Assembly (NCBI RefSeq): GCF_002086115.1
Contig: NZ_MVHJ01000008.1
Location: 1 to 64,000, forward strand
Length of the DNA: 64,000 nt
Origin: Mycolicibacterium bacteremicum
GTDB lineage: Bacteria; Actinomycetota; Actinomycetes; Mycobacteriales; Mycobacteriaceae
Direction: 5' to 3'
Part shown: piece by piece, positions 20,339 to 34,862 of the stretch
How positions within the stretch are numbered: position 1 is the first letter of the stretch
Layout of the letters: the number at the start of each line of letters is the position of its first letter
The notes under the pieces: model-generated
The model's input: the letters and a program-made list of their open reading frames with translations, nothing else
Database searches by the model: none
Told to the model about the DNA's origin: nothing
Translations under genes and position numbers: made by a program

Positions 20339-21205
20339 ATGAGCTCATGGACCGCCGCCGATCTGCCGTCCTTCGCCGGCCGCCGTGTCATCGTCACCGG
20401 CGCCAACAGCGGCCTCGGCCTGGTCACCGCCCGCGAGTTGGCCAGGGTCGGCGCCGCGGTCACCCTGGCCGTCCGCAACACCGCCAAGGGCGAAGACGCC
20501 GCCGCGCAGATGACCGGGGATGTGAGCGTGCGCGCGCTCGACCTGCAGAGCCTGGACTCGGTGCGCGCCTTCGCGGCCGGCACCGAGGCCGTCGACGTCC
20601 TGATCAACAACGCCGGGATCATGGCGGTCCCCTACGCCCGGACCGAGCAGGGGTTCGAGAGCCAGATCGGCACGAATCACCTGGGCCATTTCGCGCTGAC
20701 CAACCTGTTGCTGCCCAAGATCACCGACCGGGTGGTGACGGTGTCCTCGATGATGCATCTGCTCGGCGTCATCAGCCTCAAGGATCTGAACTGGAAGGCC
20801 AGGCCGTATTCGGCATGGCTGGCCTACGGACAGTCCAAGCTGGCCAACCTGCTGTTCACCACCGAGCTGCAGCGCCTGCTGACCGCGGCCGGTTCGCCGG
20901 TGCGCGCCGTGGCCGCGCACCCCGGCTACTCGGCGACCAACCTGCAGGGACAGACCGGCAACCCGACCGGTGACAAGATCTTCGTGGCCGCCAACAAGCT
21001 GGCCACCGACGCCGACTTCGGGGCGCGCCAGACGCTGTACGCCGCGGCCGCCGACATACCCGGGGACAGTTTCATCGGTCCCCGGTTCGGCATGCGGGGC
21101 GCCACCGGTCAGAGCCCGCGCAGCCCGCTGGCCCGCAACGCCGCCACGGCATCGGCGCTGTGGGCGCTGTCCGCGCAGCTCACGGGCACCGAATTTCAGA
21201 TCTGA
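20339..21205 (+). CDS. Short-chain dehydrogenase/reductase
   Basis: 288 residues. Rossmann motif VTGANSGLGL, the NNAGIM segment and catalytic YGQSK (YxxxK) mark a classical SDR of the retinol-dehydrogenase-like type. NAD(P)(H)-dependent oxidation or reduction of an unknown alcohol/ketone. Leaderless start. A second SDR of similar type is at 51888-52820; they share the [18 protein letters not shown] cofactor-specificity segment. Confidence 0.88.
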   Translation: MSSWTAADLPSFAGRRVIVTGANSGLGLVTARELARVGAAVTLAVRNTAKGEDAAAQMTGDVSVRALDLQSLDSVRAFAAGTEAVDVLINNAGIMAVPYARTEQGFESQIGTNHLGHFALTNLLLPKITDRVVTVSSMMHLLGVISLKDLNWKARPYSAWLAYGQSKLANLLFTTELQRLLTAAGSPVRAVAAHPGYSATNLQGQTGNPTGDKIFVAANKLATDADFGARQTLYAAAADIPGDSFIGPRFGMRGATGQSPRSPLARNAATASALWALSAQLTGTEFQI

Positions 21206-21218
21206 GGGGCTTGTCGGC

Positions 21219-21224
21219 TACCCT
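21219..21224 (+). promoter_or_regulatory. Possible -10 box of the rplY-pth transcript
   Basis: TACCCT in the 121-base gap before rplY would give a leader of about 95 bases. No convincing -35. Confidence 0.35.
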
Positions 21225-21326
21225 TTGCTGACGTCACGGCGAGGGTGGTTACCAAAACACCGTTATCGACGGGATCCCATTTCGTTGGACCCTGGCCGTG
21301 TGTGAACCGGCTACAGGAGAGACAAC

Positions 21327-21995
21327 ATGGCTGCCAAGAACTCGGCCCCCAACAAGCTGACCGCCACCGTGCGCGAGCGCACCGGCAAGGGCGCCTCGCG
21401 CCAGGCCCGGCGCGACGGCAAGGTCCCCACCGTGCTCTACGGCCACGGCACCGACCCGCAGCACCTCGAGCTCAATGCGCACGACTTCGCCGCCGTGCTG
21501 CGCCACTCGGGCACCAACGCCATCCTGACCCTGGACATCGACGGCACCGAGCAGCTCGCGCTGACCAAGGCCCTCGACATCCACCCGGTGCGCCGCAACA
21601 TCCAGCACGTCGACCTGCTCGTCGTGAAGCGTGGCGAGAAGGTCCAGGTCGACGTGCCCGTGGTCGTCGAGGGTGAGGCCGCCGCAGGCACCCTGGTCAC
21701 CCAGGAGGCCAACACCATCGCCATCGAGGCCGAGGCGCTGTCCATCCCCGAGCAGCTGACCGTGTCGGTCGAGGAGGCCGAGGTCGGCACCCAGATCACC
21801 GCCGGCCAGCTGGAACTGCCCAACGGTGTGACGCTCGTCGTCGATGCCGAGACCCTGGTGGTCAACGTCGTCGCGGCGCCGACCGCCGAGGAGCTCGAGG
21901 CCGAGGGTGCCGGCGAGGTCGACGAGACCGCCACCGAGGCCGAAGAGGATGCCGCCGAGGGCGAGGCCGAGGCAGACGCCGAAGCCGCCGAATAG
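21327..21995 (+). CDS. rplY: 50S ribosomal protein L25/general stress protein Ctc
   Basis: 222 residues. N-terminal L25 domain (to about 95) binds 5S rRNA; the TL5/Ctc C-terminal domain follows (about 100-185), with a very acidic Glu/Ala tail of some 35 residues. The ATG follows AGGAGAG. It is upstream of pth by 12 bases, the usual pairing. Confidence 0.96.
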   Translation: MAAKNSAPNKLTATVRERTGKGASRQARRDGKVPTVLYGHGTDPQHLELNAHDFAAVLRHSGTNAILTLDIDGTEQLALTKALDIHPVRRNIQHVDLLVVKRGEKVQVDVPVVVEGEAAAGTLVTQEANTIAIEAEALSIPEQLTVSVEEAEVGTQITAGQLELPNGVTLVVDAETLVVNVVAAPTAEELEAEGAGEVDETATEAEEDAAEGEAEADAEAAE

Positions 21996-22007
21996 CCACG
22001 GATCGAC

Positions 22008-22583
22008 GTGGCCGAACCCCTGCTGGTGGTCGGCCTGGGCAACCCCGGGCCGAAATACGCCACGACCCGACACAACCTCGGGTTCATGGTGGCCGACATA
22101 CTGGCCGAACGCATCGGTTCGGGTTTCAAGCTGCACAAGAAGTCCGGCGCCGAGGCGACCACTGGTCGCCTCGGCGGTCGGGCCGTCGTGTTGGCCAAGC
22201 CGCGCGTCTACATGAACGAATCCGGCCGCCAGGTGGGGCCGTTGGCGAACTTCTACTCGGTGGACCCCGCCGACGTGGTGATCCTGCACGACGAACTCGA
22301 CATCGACTTCGGCCGGATCCGGCTCAAGCTCGGCGGCGGCGAGGGCGGCCACAACGGCTTGCGGTCGGTCGCTGCGGCATTGGGCACCAAGAACTTTCAG
22401 CGCGTGCGCATCGGCGTGGGCCGGCCGCCCGGGCGCAAGGACCCGGCCGCATACGTGCTCGAGCCGTTCAGCTCCGCCGAGCGCCCGGAGGTCGGGCTGG
22501 TGTGCGAGCAGGCCGCCGATGCGACCGAACTGCTGCTGTCTCAGGGCCTCGAACCGGCCCAGAACATCGTCCACGCCTGGTAA
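22008..22583 (+). CDS. pth: Peptidyl-tRNA hydrolase
   Basis: 191 residues. [18 protein letters not shown] includes Asn12 and catalytic His22; the Asp of HDELDIDFG and the Asn of GGHNGLRS complete the active site. Recycles peptidyl-tRNA from stalled ribosomes. GTG start; co-transcribed with rplY. Confidence 0.96.
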   Translation: MAEPLLVVGLGNPGPKYATTRHNLGFMVADILAERIGSGFKLHKKSGAEATTGRLGGRAVVLAKPRVYMNESGRQVGPLANFYSVDPADVVILHDELDIDFGRIRLKLGGGEGGHNGLRSVAAALGTKNFQRVRIGVGRPPGRKDPAAYVLEPFSSAERPEVGLVCEQAADATELLLSQGLEPAQNIVHAW

Positions 22584-22602
22584 CTCCCGCCTCTCCCCTC
22601 TT

Positions 22603-22670
22603 CCCGGCGAGCGTGCGTGTCTGCTGCCCGACACGCCGCGTCAACTGCGGAGTTCACGCACGCTCACCAG
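22603..22670. repeat. Dispersed 67-bp palindromic repeat, copy A
   Basis: Begins CCCGGCGAGCGTGCGTGTCTGC and ends with a partial inverse ACGCACGCTC. Highly similar copies occur inverted at 24452-24518 and 39885-39953. It lies between the convergent pth and phosphoesterase genes and overlaps the latter's stop by a few bases. It may act as a terminator. Confidence 0.7.
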
Positions 22671-23734
22671 ACGAACGGGGCTTTCAGATCCAGCGTCCGC
22701 TCCGCGGTGTCGTACCACCCCTGCGGGGCGTACTGGTCGGTGTGCAGATAGCACTGCACCCGCAGCCGTGAACTACCCGGCGTGAACGTCAGCAATCGGC
22801 TGATCGGCAGCGTCGTGATCGGCATGTGATACCGACTCAACGATGCCACGTTCATGAAATATGTTCCGCCGTACCGCTTCTCGATGTGAGTCTTGCCGCC
22901 GCGGTCGTCGTCCGGGTGGGTGTGGGTGTGCCCGCCGATCCACAGCGCGACCGCACCGGGGTGATCCTCCAGATACCGTTCGAACGCCCCGCAGTCCGGC
23001 TTCGAGCCCACCCAGTACAGATACGACGCGCCCTGCGGGGTGCCCTGGGCGAACGGCCGGTGGTAGTGCTCGTGCAGGGTGCCGTCATCGTCGATGCGCA
23101 CCCCTTCCCACTCCCCCGAGGCCACCGTGGTGTCCTTGAGGACGTAGTGGTGCACCGTCACGATCAACGAATCACGATGGCGCTCAACCATGTCCACCCA
23201 CCAGTCGAACGTCTCGGCACTGACCACGCCACCGGGGTTACCGCCGAGCGTGCCGCGGCCGACGGTCTGGGACGGCTCGTTGATATCGCTCATCATCAGG
23301 AACAGCAGGTTGCCGACCCGAAAGGAGTAGCGTTCCCAGGTGCCCTCGACCGGGTAGCGCCGCCGTGATGCATCGACGCCGGAGAACGCCGTGTGCTCCC
23401 CGGTCGGGTCGATCCACTTGCGCCACCACGAGGCCTGTGGTTCGTCGAGGCCGTTGCGATCGTGGTTGCCGCATACCGAGTAGATGTCCTCGCGGCGATG
23501 GCTGTTCAGCGCTCCCAGTTGCCTTCTGACCTCTGAGCCCTCGGCATCATCGGGCAGGCTGTGATGCGCGCCGGACATGTCGCCGGCGTCGATCGCGATA
23601 TCCCAGCCGAATTCCTCGGAATGCCGGATCGCGTCGGCCAGGCTCTCGCGGCCGTGCTGGAGGTCGGTGCCGACGTGCGCGTCGCCGAACGCCCAGATCC
23701 GCAGGTCGCGCTGCACCGTGCCATTGTCGGGCAC
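22664..23734 (-). CDS. Calcineurin-like metallophosphoesterase
   Basis: 356 residues, GTG start. The five metallophosphoesterase motifs are present in order: GDAHVG, AGDMSGAHH, CGNHDRN, VTVHHYV and GGHTHTH. No signal peptide, so cytoplasmic. The substrate, whether a nucleotide, a cyclic nucleotide or a phosphodiester, cannot be told. Minus strand, 28 bases downstream of the DUF998 gene, probably one unit with it. Confidence 0.87.
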   Translation of the reverse strand: MPDNGTVQRDLRIWAFGDAHVGTDLQHGRESLADAIRHSEEFGWDIAIDAGDMSGAHHSLPDDAEGSEVRRQLGALNSHRREDIYSVCGNHDRNGLDEPQASWWRKWIDPTGEHTAFSGVDASRRRYPVEGTWERYSFRVGNLLFLMMSDINEPSQTVGRGTLGGNPGGVVSAETFDWWVDMVERHRDSLIVTVHHYVLKDTTVASGEWEGVRIDDDGTLHEHYHRPFAQGTPQGASYLYWVGSKPDCGAFERYLEDHPGAVALWIGGHTHTHPDDDRGGKTHIEKRYGGTYFMNVASLSRYHMPITTLPISRLLTFTPGSSRLRVQCYLHTDQYAPQGWYDTAERTLDLKAPFVW

Positions 23735-23761
23735 GGCCGACCACGCTGTGCAGCATTGGCC

Positions 23762-24424
23762 TCAGCCGGATTCCAACCGCTTCTCGACGTGGAACTCCCC
23801 GCGTATCAACCAGACTCCCAGCGCGATGAGGGCCGCGACCTCGAAGGCGACGATGCCGCGTTCGACGATGCCCAACGGGATGATGCGATACCAGCGCAGA
23901 TCGGTGACCATGGCGACCGCGATGGCGCCGAACAGGATCGACAGCCAGGCGATGGAACCGTAGGCGAGCCAGACGGCCGGGCGGGCACCGCGGTGGCGCC
24001 GGGCGATGGCCAGCACCGCCGCGGGCAACGACACGAACGCCAGCAGGGTGGCCGCCCGGTGGATCGATCCGCTTGTGCTGGGCCCGATCTCCCAGTTGTT
24101 CTTGGGGAAGGCGGCCACACCCACCAGGCCGGTCACCCACAGCGACATCAGGATCGAGCCGGGCGACCACGGTCTCACCAGCCCGGCGCCGATCAGGCCG
24201 ACCAGCAGCAGGACCGACCCGAGGGCGAGGGCCAGCACGCCGGTCAGGAACGCCCAGTCGCCGGTGGTGTAGATGTACTCGGAGATGGTCGCCATGCGCA
24301 GGGTGCGGCCGGGCCGGTGCGACTCACCGCCGAGGATCGCGTCCAGTGACAGGATGGCGACCACCGAGATGGCGGCCCCGAGCACACCGAACCAGCCGAG
24401 CACGACGTGTGAGGACCGTTCCAT
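23762..24424 (-). CDS. DUF998 integral membrane protein
   Basis: 220 residues, ATG at 24424. Six hydrophobic helices, with the family-like KNNWEIGPSTSGSIHRAA segment between helices three and four and a short cytoplasmic tail. DUF998 proteins are of unknown function. It shares the strand with the phosphoesterase downstream. Confidence 0.83.
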   Translation of the reverse strand: MERSSHVVLGWFGVLGAAISVVAILSLDAILGGESHRPGRTLRMATISEYIYTTGDWAFLTGVLALALGSVLLLVGLIGAGLVRPWSPGSILMSLWVTGLVGVAAFPKNNWEIGPSTSGSIHRAATLLAFVSLPAAVLAIARRHRGARPAVWLAYGSIAWLSILFGAIAVAMVTDLRWYRIIPLGIVERGIVAFEVAALIALGVWLIRGEFHVEKRLESG

Positions 24425-24451
24425 CACACCACGATACGGATTGCCTTCGGC

Positions 24452-24518
24452 AGCCGAGCGTGCGCACACTCGGCGCGGGTGGCGGCGTGTTGCCCGCAGA
24501 CACGCACGCTCGCCGGGA
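24452..24518. repeat. Dispersed 67-bp palindromic repeat, copy B
   Basis: Inverted relative to copy A: its reverse complement starts CCCGGCGAGCGTGCGTGTCTGC and continues with the shared ACACGCCGC core. It lies between the DUF998 start and the pks16 stop. Confidence 0.7.
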
Positions 24519-24532
24519 AGTCCAGGGGGAAT

Positions 24533-26170
24533 CTAGCCGGTGACGAGAGCGACCGAGTTGGCCCGGCGCAGCTTGCCCGACGGCGTCTTCGGGATGGTGC
24601 CCGGCCCGAGCACGACCACGTTGCGCGGCCGCACGTCGACCTCGGTCACCACTTCGTGGGCGACCTGGTGCTCGATGCGACGCACCTCGGCCGGGTCCTG
24701 GTAGGCGTTGGATTCCACTGCGACGGCGAAGGTTTCGCGCGAGTGGCCGGCATCCAGGCGCACCGCGACGGCGCAACCGGGGCGCACACCCTCGACGCGG
24801 CCGGCGGCGCGCTCGATATCGGTCGGGTAGATGTTGCGCCCGGCCATGATGATGACGTCCTTGACGCGGCCGCAGACCACGACGTTGCCTTCCTCGGTGA
24901 TGTAGCCGAGGTCGCCGGTGTCATACCAGCCGTTCTCATCCTGGGTCGGCAGGAAGCCGGCCATGGTGATGTAGCCCGGGGTGACCGACTCACCGCGCAG
25001 CTGGATGACGCCGACGCCGCGGACCGGCAGCACGGCACCGTCCTCGTCGACCACGCGGGCGTCCAGGTCGCGCAGCAGCGGACCCAGCGAGGCCAGCCGG
25101 CGGGTGTTGCCCTTGCTCGCCGGCACCGCCCGGCGCAGCGCGGCCAGCAGGTCGGCGTCGACCTCGTCGACGACCAGGCCGGCGTTGCACGGGGAGAACG
25201 ACACCGCCAGGCAGGTCTCGGCCATGCCGTAGGCGGGCAGGATCGCCGAGGCCTTCAGGCCGAACGGCTTGCCCGCGTCGATCAGGTCCTCGACGTCGGC
25301 GGGCTCGACGGGCTCGGCGCCCGACAGCGCGAAGCGCAGGGTCGACAGGTCGAACTCGCCCGGCTTGGCCTGGCGGCGCAACCGCTTGGCGAACAGCGCG
25401 TAGGCGAAGTTCGGCGCCGCGGTCATGGTGCCCTTGTACTTGTCGATCAGGCGCGCCCACAGCAGGGTGTCGCGCAGGAAGTCCATCGGGGTGACCTTGA
25501 CCAGTTCGGCACCGAAGTACATCGGGATGGTCAGGAAGCCGACCATGCCCATGTCGTGGAAGCAGGGCAGCCAGCTGACCATGACATCGGTGTCGACGTC
25601 GTACTCGGCGCCGATGAACATGGCCTCGGCGTTGGAGTGGATGTTGCGGTGGGTGATCTGCACGGCCTTCGGGGACCCGGTCGAGCCGGAGGTCAGCTGC
25701 ATCAGCGCCAGATCGTCCTCGCCGGTCTCGACGGGGTCGATCGGTTCGGCGGCCAGCAGGTCGGCCACCTTGAGGACCTTGATGCCCTTCTCCTCGAGCA
25801 CCGGGATGGCGACGATGAAGGGCTCGGAGACGATGACGGCCTTGAGTTCGATCATGCCGATGACGGTCATGGTGTCCTCGGCCCAGACGGCGAGGTCGGT
25901 GCGCGGGGTCGGCTGGTGCAGCATCGTCAGGCTGCCGCCGCGCATCCACACTCCCTGGGCGGTGGGTGCGATCTCGACCGGGAAGCCGGCCAGCACGCCG
26001 ACCGAGTCACCGTGTCCGATTCCGGCGGCGGCCAGACCACCGGCCACCCGGCGGGCGCGCTCGTGCACCTCGGCCCAGGTGTGCCGCACCGGCTCGTAGG
26101 GTTCGCCGGTGACCATGCCCCGCGTGCTCTCCCGGGCGCTGCGGTACATCTTGTCGGTAAAGCGGCTCAC
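24533..26170 (-). CDS. pks16: Fatty-acyl-AMP/CoA ligase-type AMP-dependent synthetase (Pks16)
   Basis: 545 residues from a GTG four bases after AGGAGG; matches the length of M. tuberculosis Pks16 (Rv1013). ANL-fold motifs: phosphate loop [18 protein letters not shown], the adenylate site [21 protein letters not shown] and the C-terminal hinge Lys in KTPSGKLRR. It activates a carboxylic acid, probably a fatty acid, as the adenylate. Despite the name it is not a polyketide synthase. It has its own promoter 190 bases upstream. Confidence 0.93.
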   Translation of the reverse strand: MSRFTDKMYRSARESTRGMVTGEPYEPVRHTWAEVHERARRVAGGLAAAGIGHGDSVGVLAGFPVEIAPTAQGVWMRGGSLTMLHQPTPRTDLAVWAEDTMTVIGMIELKAVIVSEPFIVAIPVLEEKGIKVLKVADLLAAEPIDPVETGEDDLALMQLTSGSTGSPKAVQITHRNIHSNAEAMFIGAEYDVDTDVMVSWLPCFHDMGMVGFLTIPMYFGAELVKVTPMDFLRDTLLWARLIDKYKGTMTAAPNFAYALFAKRLRRQAKPGEFDLSTLRFALSGAEPVEPADVEDLIDAGKPFGLKASAILPAYGMAETCLAVSFSPCNAGLVVDEVDADLLAALRRAVPASKGNTRRLASLGPLLRDLDARVVDEDGAVLPVRGVGVIQLRGESVTPGYITMAGFLPTQDENGWYDTGDLGYITEEGNVVVCGRVKDVIIMAGRNIYPTDIERAAGRVEGVRPGCAVAVRLDAGHSRETFAVAVESNAYQDPAEVRRIEHQVAHEVVTEVDVRPRNVVVLGPGTIPKTPSGKLRRANSVALVTG

Positions 26171-26357
26171 GGCAACCTCCTGGGGTGACTGGGGCCGAAG
26201 CGACGTCGTCGTCGGCTCCAGGTTCCTCGCGCGTTTCCCTATATTCCGCCTGCAGGTGCACTCTTCAGCAGAGGCGCGCACACACAATTGGGAAGCAGTT
26301 GTGTCTCATTTCGGTGGTCACCGGCCTTTTGCTCGCCGGCCAGTTTCCACCGAGCCC

Positions 26358-26386
26358 ATCTTAAAGAACCCTTAAGTAACTGCCAA
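26358..26386 (-). promoter_or_regulatory. SigA-type promoter of pks16
   Basis: On the minus strand, -35 TTGGCA (26381-26386) and -10 TAAGAT (26358-26363) are separated by exactly 17 bases. Transcription would start near 26351, leaving a leader of about 180 bases before pks16. Confidence 0.65.
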
Positions 26387-26448
26387 ACCATCGCGCCGAT
26401 TGAGGCATGTGTCACACGTGCGGAGGTTTAACCGGCGCACCGTCGGTG

Positions 26449-27411
26449 TCAGCGCACCGGCTCGGGCACCACGCGTGCGCCGTGCACCGGACCGCTGGCC
26501 ACCCGCACCGTGCGGCACACGCCCGCCCCCGACAACGCGGTACCCACATCGACGGCATGGGCGGCCGAGGTACACAGGAAGGCACATGTCGGGCCGGACC
26601 CGGAGACGATGCCGGCCAGCGCGCCGGCCTCGGCTCCGGCGCGCAACGTGCGGCGCAGATCCGAGCGCAGGCTCAGCGCCGCGGGCTGCAGGTCGTTGCC
26701 CAGCAGCGGCGCCAAAACGTGCGGATCGCCGGTGGCCAGCGCGGCCAGCAGCGGTTCGGCATCGTCCAGTCGCGGCGGCCCACTCCACTGCGGATCGTCG
26801 CGGAGCCGGTCGATCTCGCCGAACACCGCCGGCGTGGACAGGCCGTCGTGGGCAAAGGCGAAGACCCAGTGGAAGGTGCTGCGCGCCAGCACGGTGGCCA
26901 GTTCCTCACCGCGGCCGGTGCCCAGCGCGGTGCCGCCGTGCAGGGCGAAGGGCACGTCACTGCCCAGCTGGGCGGCCAGCGCGTGCAGATCCCGACGCGG
27001 CACCCCGAGTTCCCACAGCGTGTTCATGGCGACCAGCACGGCCGCAGCGTTGCCGCTGCCGCCGGCCATCCCACCCGCGACCGGGATGGACTTGGTGATC
27101 GTGATGGCCACCTCCGGCGCCCGGCCGACATGCTCGGCCATCAGTTCGGCGGCCCGCCAGGCCAGGTTGCGGCCGTCGACGGGCAGGCCCTCGGCGCCCT
27201 CACCGAGCATCTCCAGCGTCAACATGTCCGCCGTACGGACGGTCACCTCGTCGAACAGCGACACGGCATGGAAGACGGTGGTCAGTTCGTGGTAGCCGTC
27301 GTCACGACGGTCCCCGACCGCAAGATAGAGATTGACCTTGCCCGGAACCCGTACGGTCACCGAACCCGAGGCCACCCATTCGGTGGCGGTATCTCCGTCA
27401 GAAGCAGACAC
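26449..27411 (-). CDS. ispE: 4-diphosphocytidyl-2-C-methyl-D-erythritol kinase
   Basis: 320 residues, GTG start. GHMP kinase: PGKVNLYL near the N-terminus, ATP loop [14 protein letters not shown], and SGSGPTCAF near the C-terminus. Fourth step of the MEP pathway to isoprenoids and hence decaprenyl phosphate. It lies downstream of rpfB-ksgA, the order conserved in M. tuberculosis, with a 173-base gap after ksgA. Confidence 0.95.
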   Translation of the reverse strand: MSASDGDTATEWVASGSVTVRVPGKVNLYLAVGDRRDDGYHELTTVFHAVSLFDEVTVRTADMLTLEMLGEGAEGLPVDGRNLAWRAAELMAEHVGRAPEVAITITKSIPVAGGMAGGSGNAAAVLVAMNTLWELGVPRRDLHALAAQLGSDVPFALHGGTALGTGRGEELATVLARSTFHWVFAFAHDGLSTPAVFGEIDRLRDDPQWSGPPRLDDAEPLLAALATGDPHVLAPLLGNDLQPAALSLRSDLRRTLRAGAEAGALAGIVSGSGPTCAFLCTSAAHAVDVGTALSGAGVCRTVRVASGPVHGARVVPEPVR

Positions 27412-27584
27412 CGCACGACACTACCGCTGTGCCGCGAGCACCGAAGGCACAAGTGGTGAGATACCCCTCGTCGATCCCGCCGCTGTGCACCGACACTAAG
27501 GTTTGCCACAGCGGTGTGTCAAGGATCACATTCGACGGATCCAAGCGGCGCTCACCGGGTTGAGTCCGGAGATCCGGACGGTGA

Positions 27585-29740
<2,156 letters not shown>

Positions 29741-29744
<4 letters not shown>

Positions 29745-30592
29745 CCGCGCCAACTCGTGAGGGTACCGAAGCGGTATGTCCGGAGCGCATTCGTGAAGGT
29801 CGTCTGGGCCACCTCGACCGCCGGGCGGTCCAGGATGTCGGCCAGCGCCCGCACGGTGTAGGGCAGGCAGTACGACTCGTTGGGTGCGCCGCGGAACGGG
29901 TGCGGGGTCAGGAACGGGGCGTCGGTCTCCACCAGCAGCAGTTCCGGCGGGATGACGGCGGCGGCCTCGCGCAGGGCATGCGCATTGCGGAAGCTCACCG
30001 TGCCCGACAGGCTCATCAGCCACCCGTGCCCGGCGCAGGTGCGGGCCATCTCGGCGTCGGAGGAAAAGCAGTGGAAGATCACGGTGTCCGGGGCACCCTC
30101 GGCGGCCAGCACGTCGAGCACCTCGGCATCGCCGTCCCGGTTGTGGATCATCAGCGGCTTGCCGGTGCGCTTGGCCAGGTCGATGTGCCAGGCGAAGGCC
30201 TCGCGCTGCTGCGCGGGGTCGGCGCAGCCGTCGAGGCGACCCGGCCAGTACATGTCGATGCCGGTCTCCCCCACCGCCACCACCCGCGGATGCGCGGCCA
30301 GCGTCTCCAGCTCGGCCTTGGCGGCATCGTCGAGGGCATCGGCGCGGGTGGGGTGCAGCGCGACCGCGGCATAGACCCGGGGGTCCCAGTCGGCGGCCTG
30401 CGCGGCCCAGCCGGCGGCCTCCAGATCGTCGGCGATGGTGACGACGGCCTGCACGCCGACCGCCCCGGCCCGGTCCAGGATGGCGGTGACGTCCGCGGCG
30501 GTCCGCGCGCCACACGCATCGAGGTGGGTGTGCGCGTCGATCAGCGGGGTCAGCGGCTCCGGAGCGGGCGGCTTCTCTCTCTTCGAGCTCAC
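29741..30592 (-). CDS. tatD: TatD-family metal-dependent DNase
   Basis: 283 residues. TIM-barrel amidohydrolase with DAHTHLD, GETGID, IHNRDGD, FHCFSSD and ETDAPFL metal motifs. Acts as a 3'-5' exonuclease in DNA repair or as D-aminoacyl-tRNA deacylase-like enzyme in relatives. The GTG at 30592 is six bases after a -10 box TAGGGT, which favours it over the GTG at 30598. Divergent from metS. Confidence 0.93.
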
Positions 30593-30598
30593 GACCAC

Positions 30599-30608
30599 AC
30601 CCTAAGGT
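30599..30608. promoter_or_regulatory. Shared divergent -10 dyad for tatD and metS
   Basis: The ten bases ACCCTAAGGT hold two overlapping -10 boxes: TAGGGT on the minus strand (30599-30604) six bases before the tatD GTG, and TAAGGT on the plus strand (30603-30608) nine bases before the metS ATG. The two boxes share the central TA. Confidence 0.6.
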
Positions 30609-30617
30609 GAGAGCCAA

Positions 30618-33553
<2,936 letters not shown>

Positions 33554-33580
33554 TGATCTGAGCCACACTTGCCGTGGCGG

Positions 33581-33607
33581 TGTCACACATCCTGCGGCGC
33601 CGGTGTC
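33581..33607 (+). promoter_or_regulatory. ECF41-type promoter TGTCACA-N16-TGTC
   Basis: TGTCACA at 33581-33587 is followed after exactly 16 bases by TGTC at 33604-33607. The consensus for group ECF41 sigma factors is TGTCACA-N16-CGTC, so one base differs. The promoter precedes the oxidoreductase at 33643 and, one gene later, an ECF41 sigma gene. Confidence 0.75.
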
Positions 33608-33642
33608 TTGAGGGCATGACCCGCCCAGAACAAGGAGACATC

Positions 33643-34791
33643 ATGACCGAGATCACGGCTCGCATCGTCATCATCGGCGGCGGTTACGCCGGCGCGCTGG
33701 CCGCCAACCACCTGTTGCAGCGCGACGACGTCGACGTCACCCTGGTCAACGCCCGCCCGCAGTTCGTCGAGCGGATCCGGCTGCACCAGCTGGCGATCGG
33801 CAATGACGACGCCGTCGCCGACTACGCCGAGCTGCTCGGGGCACGCGTGCGGCTGGTGGTCGACACGGCCAACCGGATCGACACCGCGGCCCGCCGGGTC
33901 GAGCTCGCGTCCGGCGCTGCGCTCGACTACGACCAGCTGATCTACGCCGTCGGCAGCACCGGCGGTTCAGCACCCGAATTCGCCTACGCGGTCGGCGAAT
34001 TGGAGGATGCCCAGCGGCTGGCCGCGCGCCTGCTCGGCGTACCGGCCGCCGCGCCGGTCGTCGTGGTCGGCGGCGGCCTCACCGGGATCGAGGCCGCGGC
34101 GGAGTTCGCCGAAGCCGGCCGCACCGTCACACTCGTCGCCGGGCCGGTTCTCGGGCCCTCACTGAGTGCGCCCGGGCGCCGGTCGGTGGCCAAGCAGCTC
34201 GCCAAGCTCGGCGCAACGGTCATCGAAGGGCCCACCGTCACCGCCGTCGGCGCGGCCGACGTGACGCTGTCCGACGGCCGGGTCCTGCCCAGTGCCGCCA
34301 CCGTCTGGACCGCCGGATTCGGCGTGCCCGCGCTGGCCGCGGCGAGCGGTCTGCGCACCGACGACCTGGGCCGGCTGCTCACCGACGAGACGCTGACCAG
34401 CATCGACGACGACCGTATTGTCGCCGCCGGGGACGCGGCCGCCCCGTCCGGGGTGCCACTGCGGATGAGCTGCCAGGCCGCGCTGCCGTTGGGCGCCCAG
34501 GCCGCCAACACCGTGCTGGCGCGCATCGCCGGGACCGATCCGGCCCCGATCAGCCAGGCCTTCACCGGCCAGTGCATCAGCCTGGGCCGCGCCGGCGGCA
34601 CCATCCAGCTCGCGCGCACCGACGACACCCCGATCCGGCTGTACCTCGGCGGCCGGGCCGCCGCCCTGGTCAAGGAGCAGGTGTGCAAGGGCACCCTGGC
34701 GTTCCTGCGCAAGGAGGCCCGCAAGCCCGGTGCCTACTTCTGGCTCAAGAGCGCCAAGCGCGCCAAGGCGCTGCAGCTGGAGACGGCGTGA
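33643..34791 (+). CDS. FAD-dependent NAD(P)H oxidoreductase (NDH-2/AIF-like)
   Basis: 382 residues, ATG behind AAGGAGA. Two Rossmann motifs: IVIIGGGYAGALAANHLL for FAD and VVVVGGGLTGIEAAAEFAE for NAD(P)H, and the AAGDAAA FAD segment near 265. Resembles pyridine-nucleotide disulphide oxidoreductases of the type II NADH dehydrogenase group but lacks a clear membrane anchor and the redox CxxxxC. Electron acceptor unknown. Preceded by an ECF41 promoter and followed by the sigma gene, so it is a likely target. Confidence 0.88.
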   Translation: MTEITARIVIIGGGYAGALAANHLLQRDDVDVTLVNARPQFVERIRLHQLAIGNDDAVADYAELLGARVRLVVDTANRIDTAARRVELASGAALDYDQLIYAVGSTGGSAPEFAYAVGELEDAQRLAARLLGVPAAAPVVVVGGGLTGIEAAAEFAEAGRTVTLVAGPVLGPSLSAPGRRSVAKQLAKLGATVIEGPTVTAVGAADVTLSDGRVLPSAATVWTAGFGVPALAAASGLRTDDLGRLLTDETLTSIDDDRIVAAGDAAAPSGVPLRMSCQAALPLGAQAANTVLARIAGTDPAPISQAFTGQCISLGRAGGTIQLARTDDTPIRLYLGGRAAALVKEQVCKGTLAFLRKEARKPGAYFWLKSAKRAKALQLETA

Positions 34792-34793
34792 GC

Positions 34794-34862
34794 ATGAGCG
34801 AAGCTTGCGAGCGAATCATCGGCACGGCATGCGGGAGCCGAGCCTGCGAGGCAACCGCATGA
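34794..34862 (+). repeat. MIRU-like insert with in-frame 22-codon micro-ORF
   Basis: The 69 bases run from an ATG two bases after the oxidoreductase stop to a TGA that overlaps the sigma ATG (atga). Both ends repeat ATGAGC, like a target duplication. The reading frame is open all the way: Met-Ser-Glu-Ala-Cys-Glu-Arg and so on, with four Cys spaced in two similar halves. Mycobacterial interspersed repetitive units insert at just this kind of ATGA junction and contain such frames. Confidence 0.65.

Noticed and set aside
24479-26188. 569-codon plus-strand frame over pks16
   Set aside because: Antisense to a well-supported ANL enzyme.
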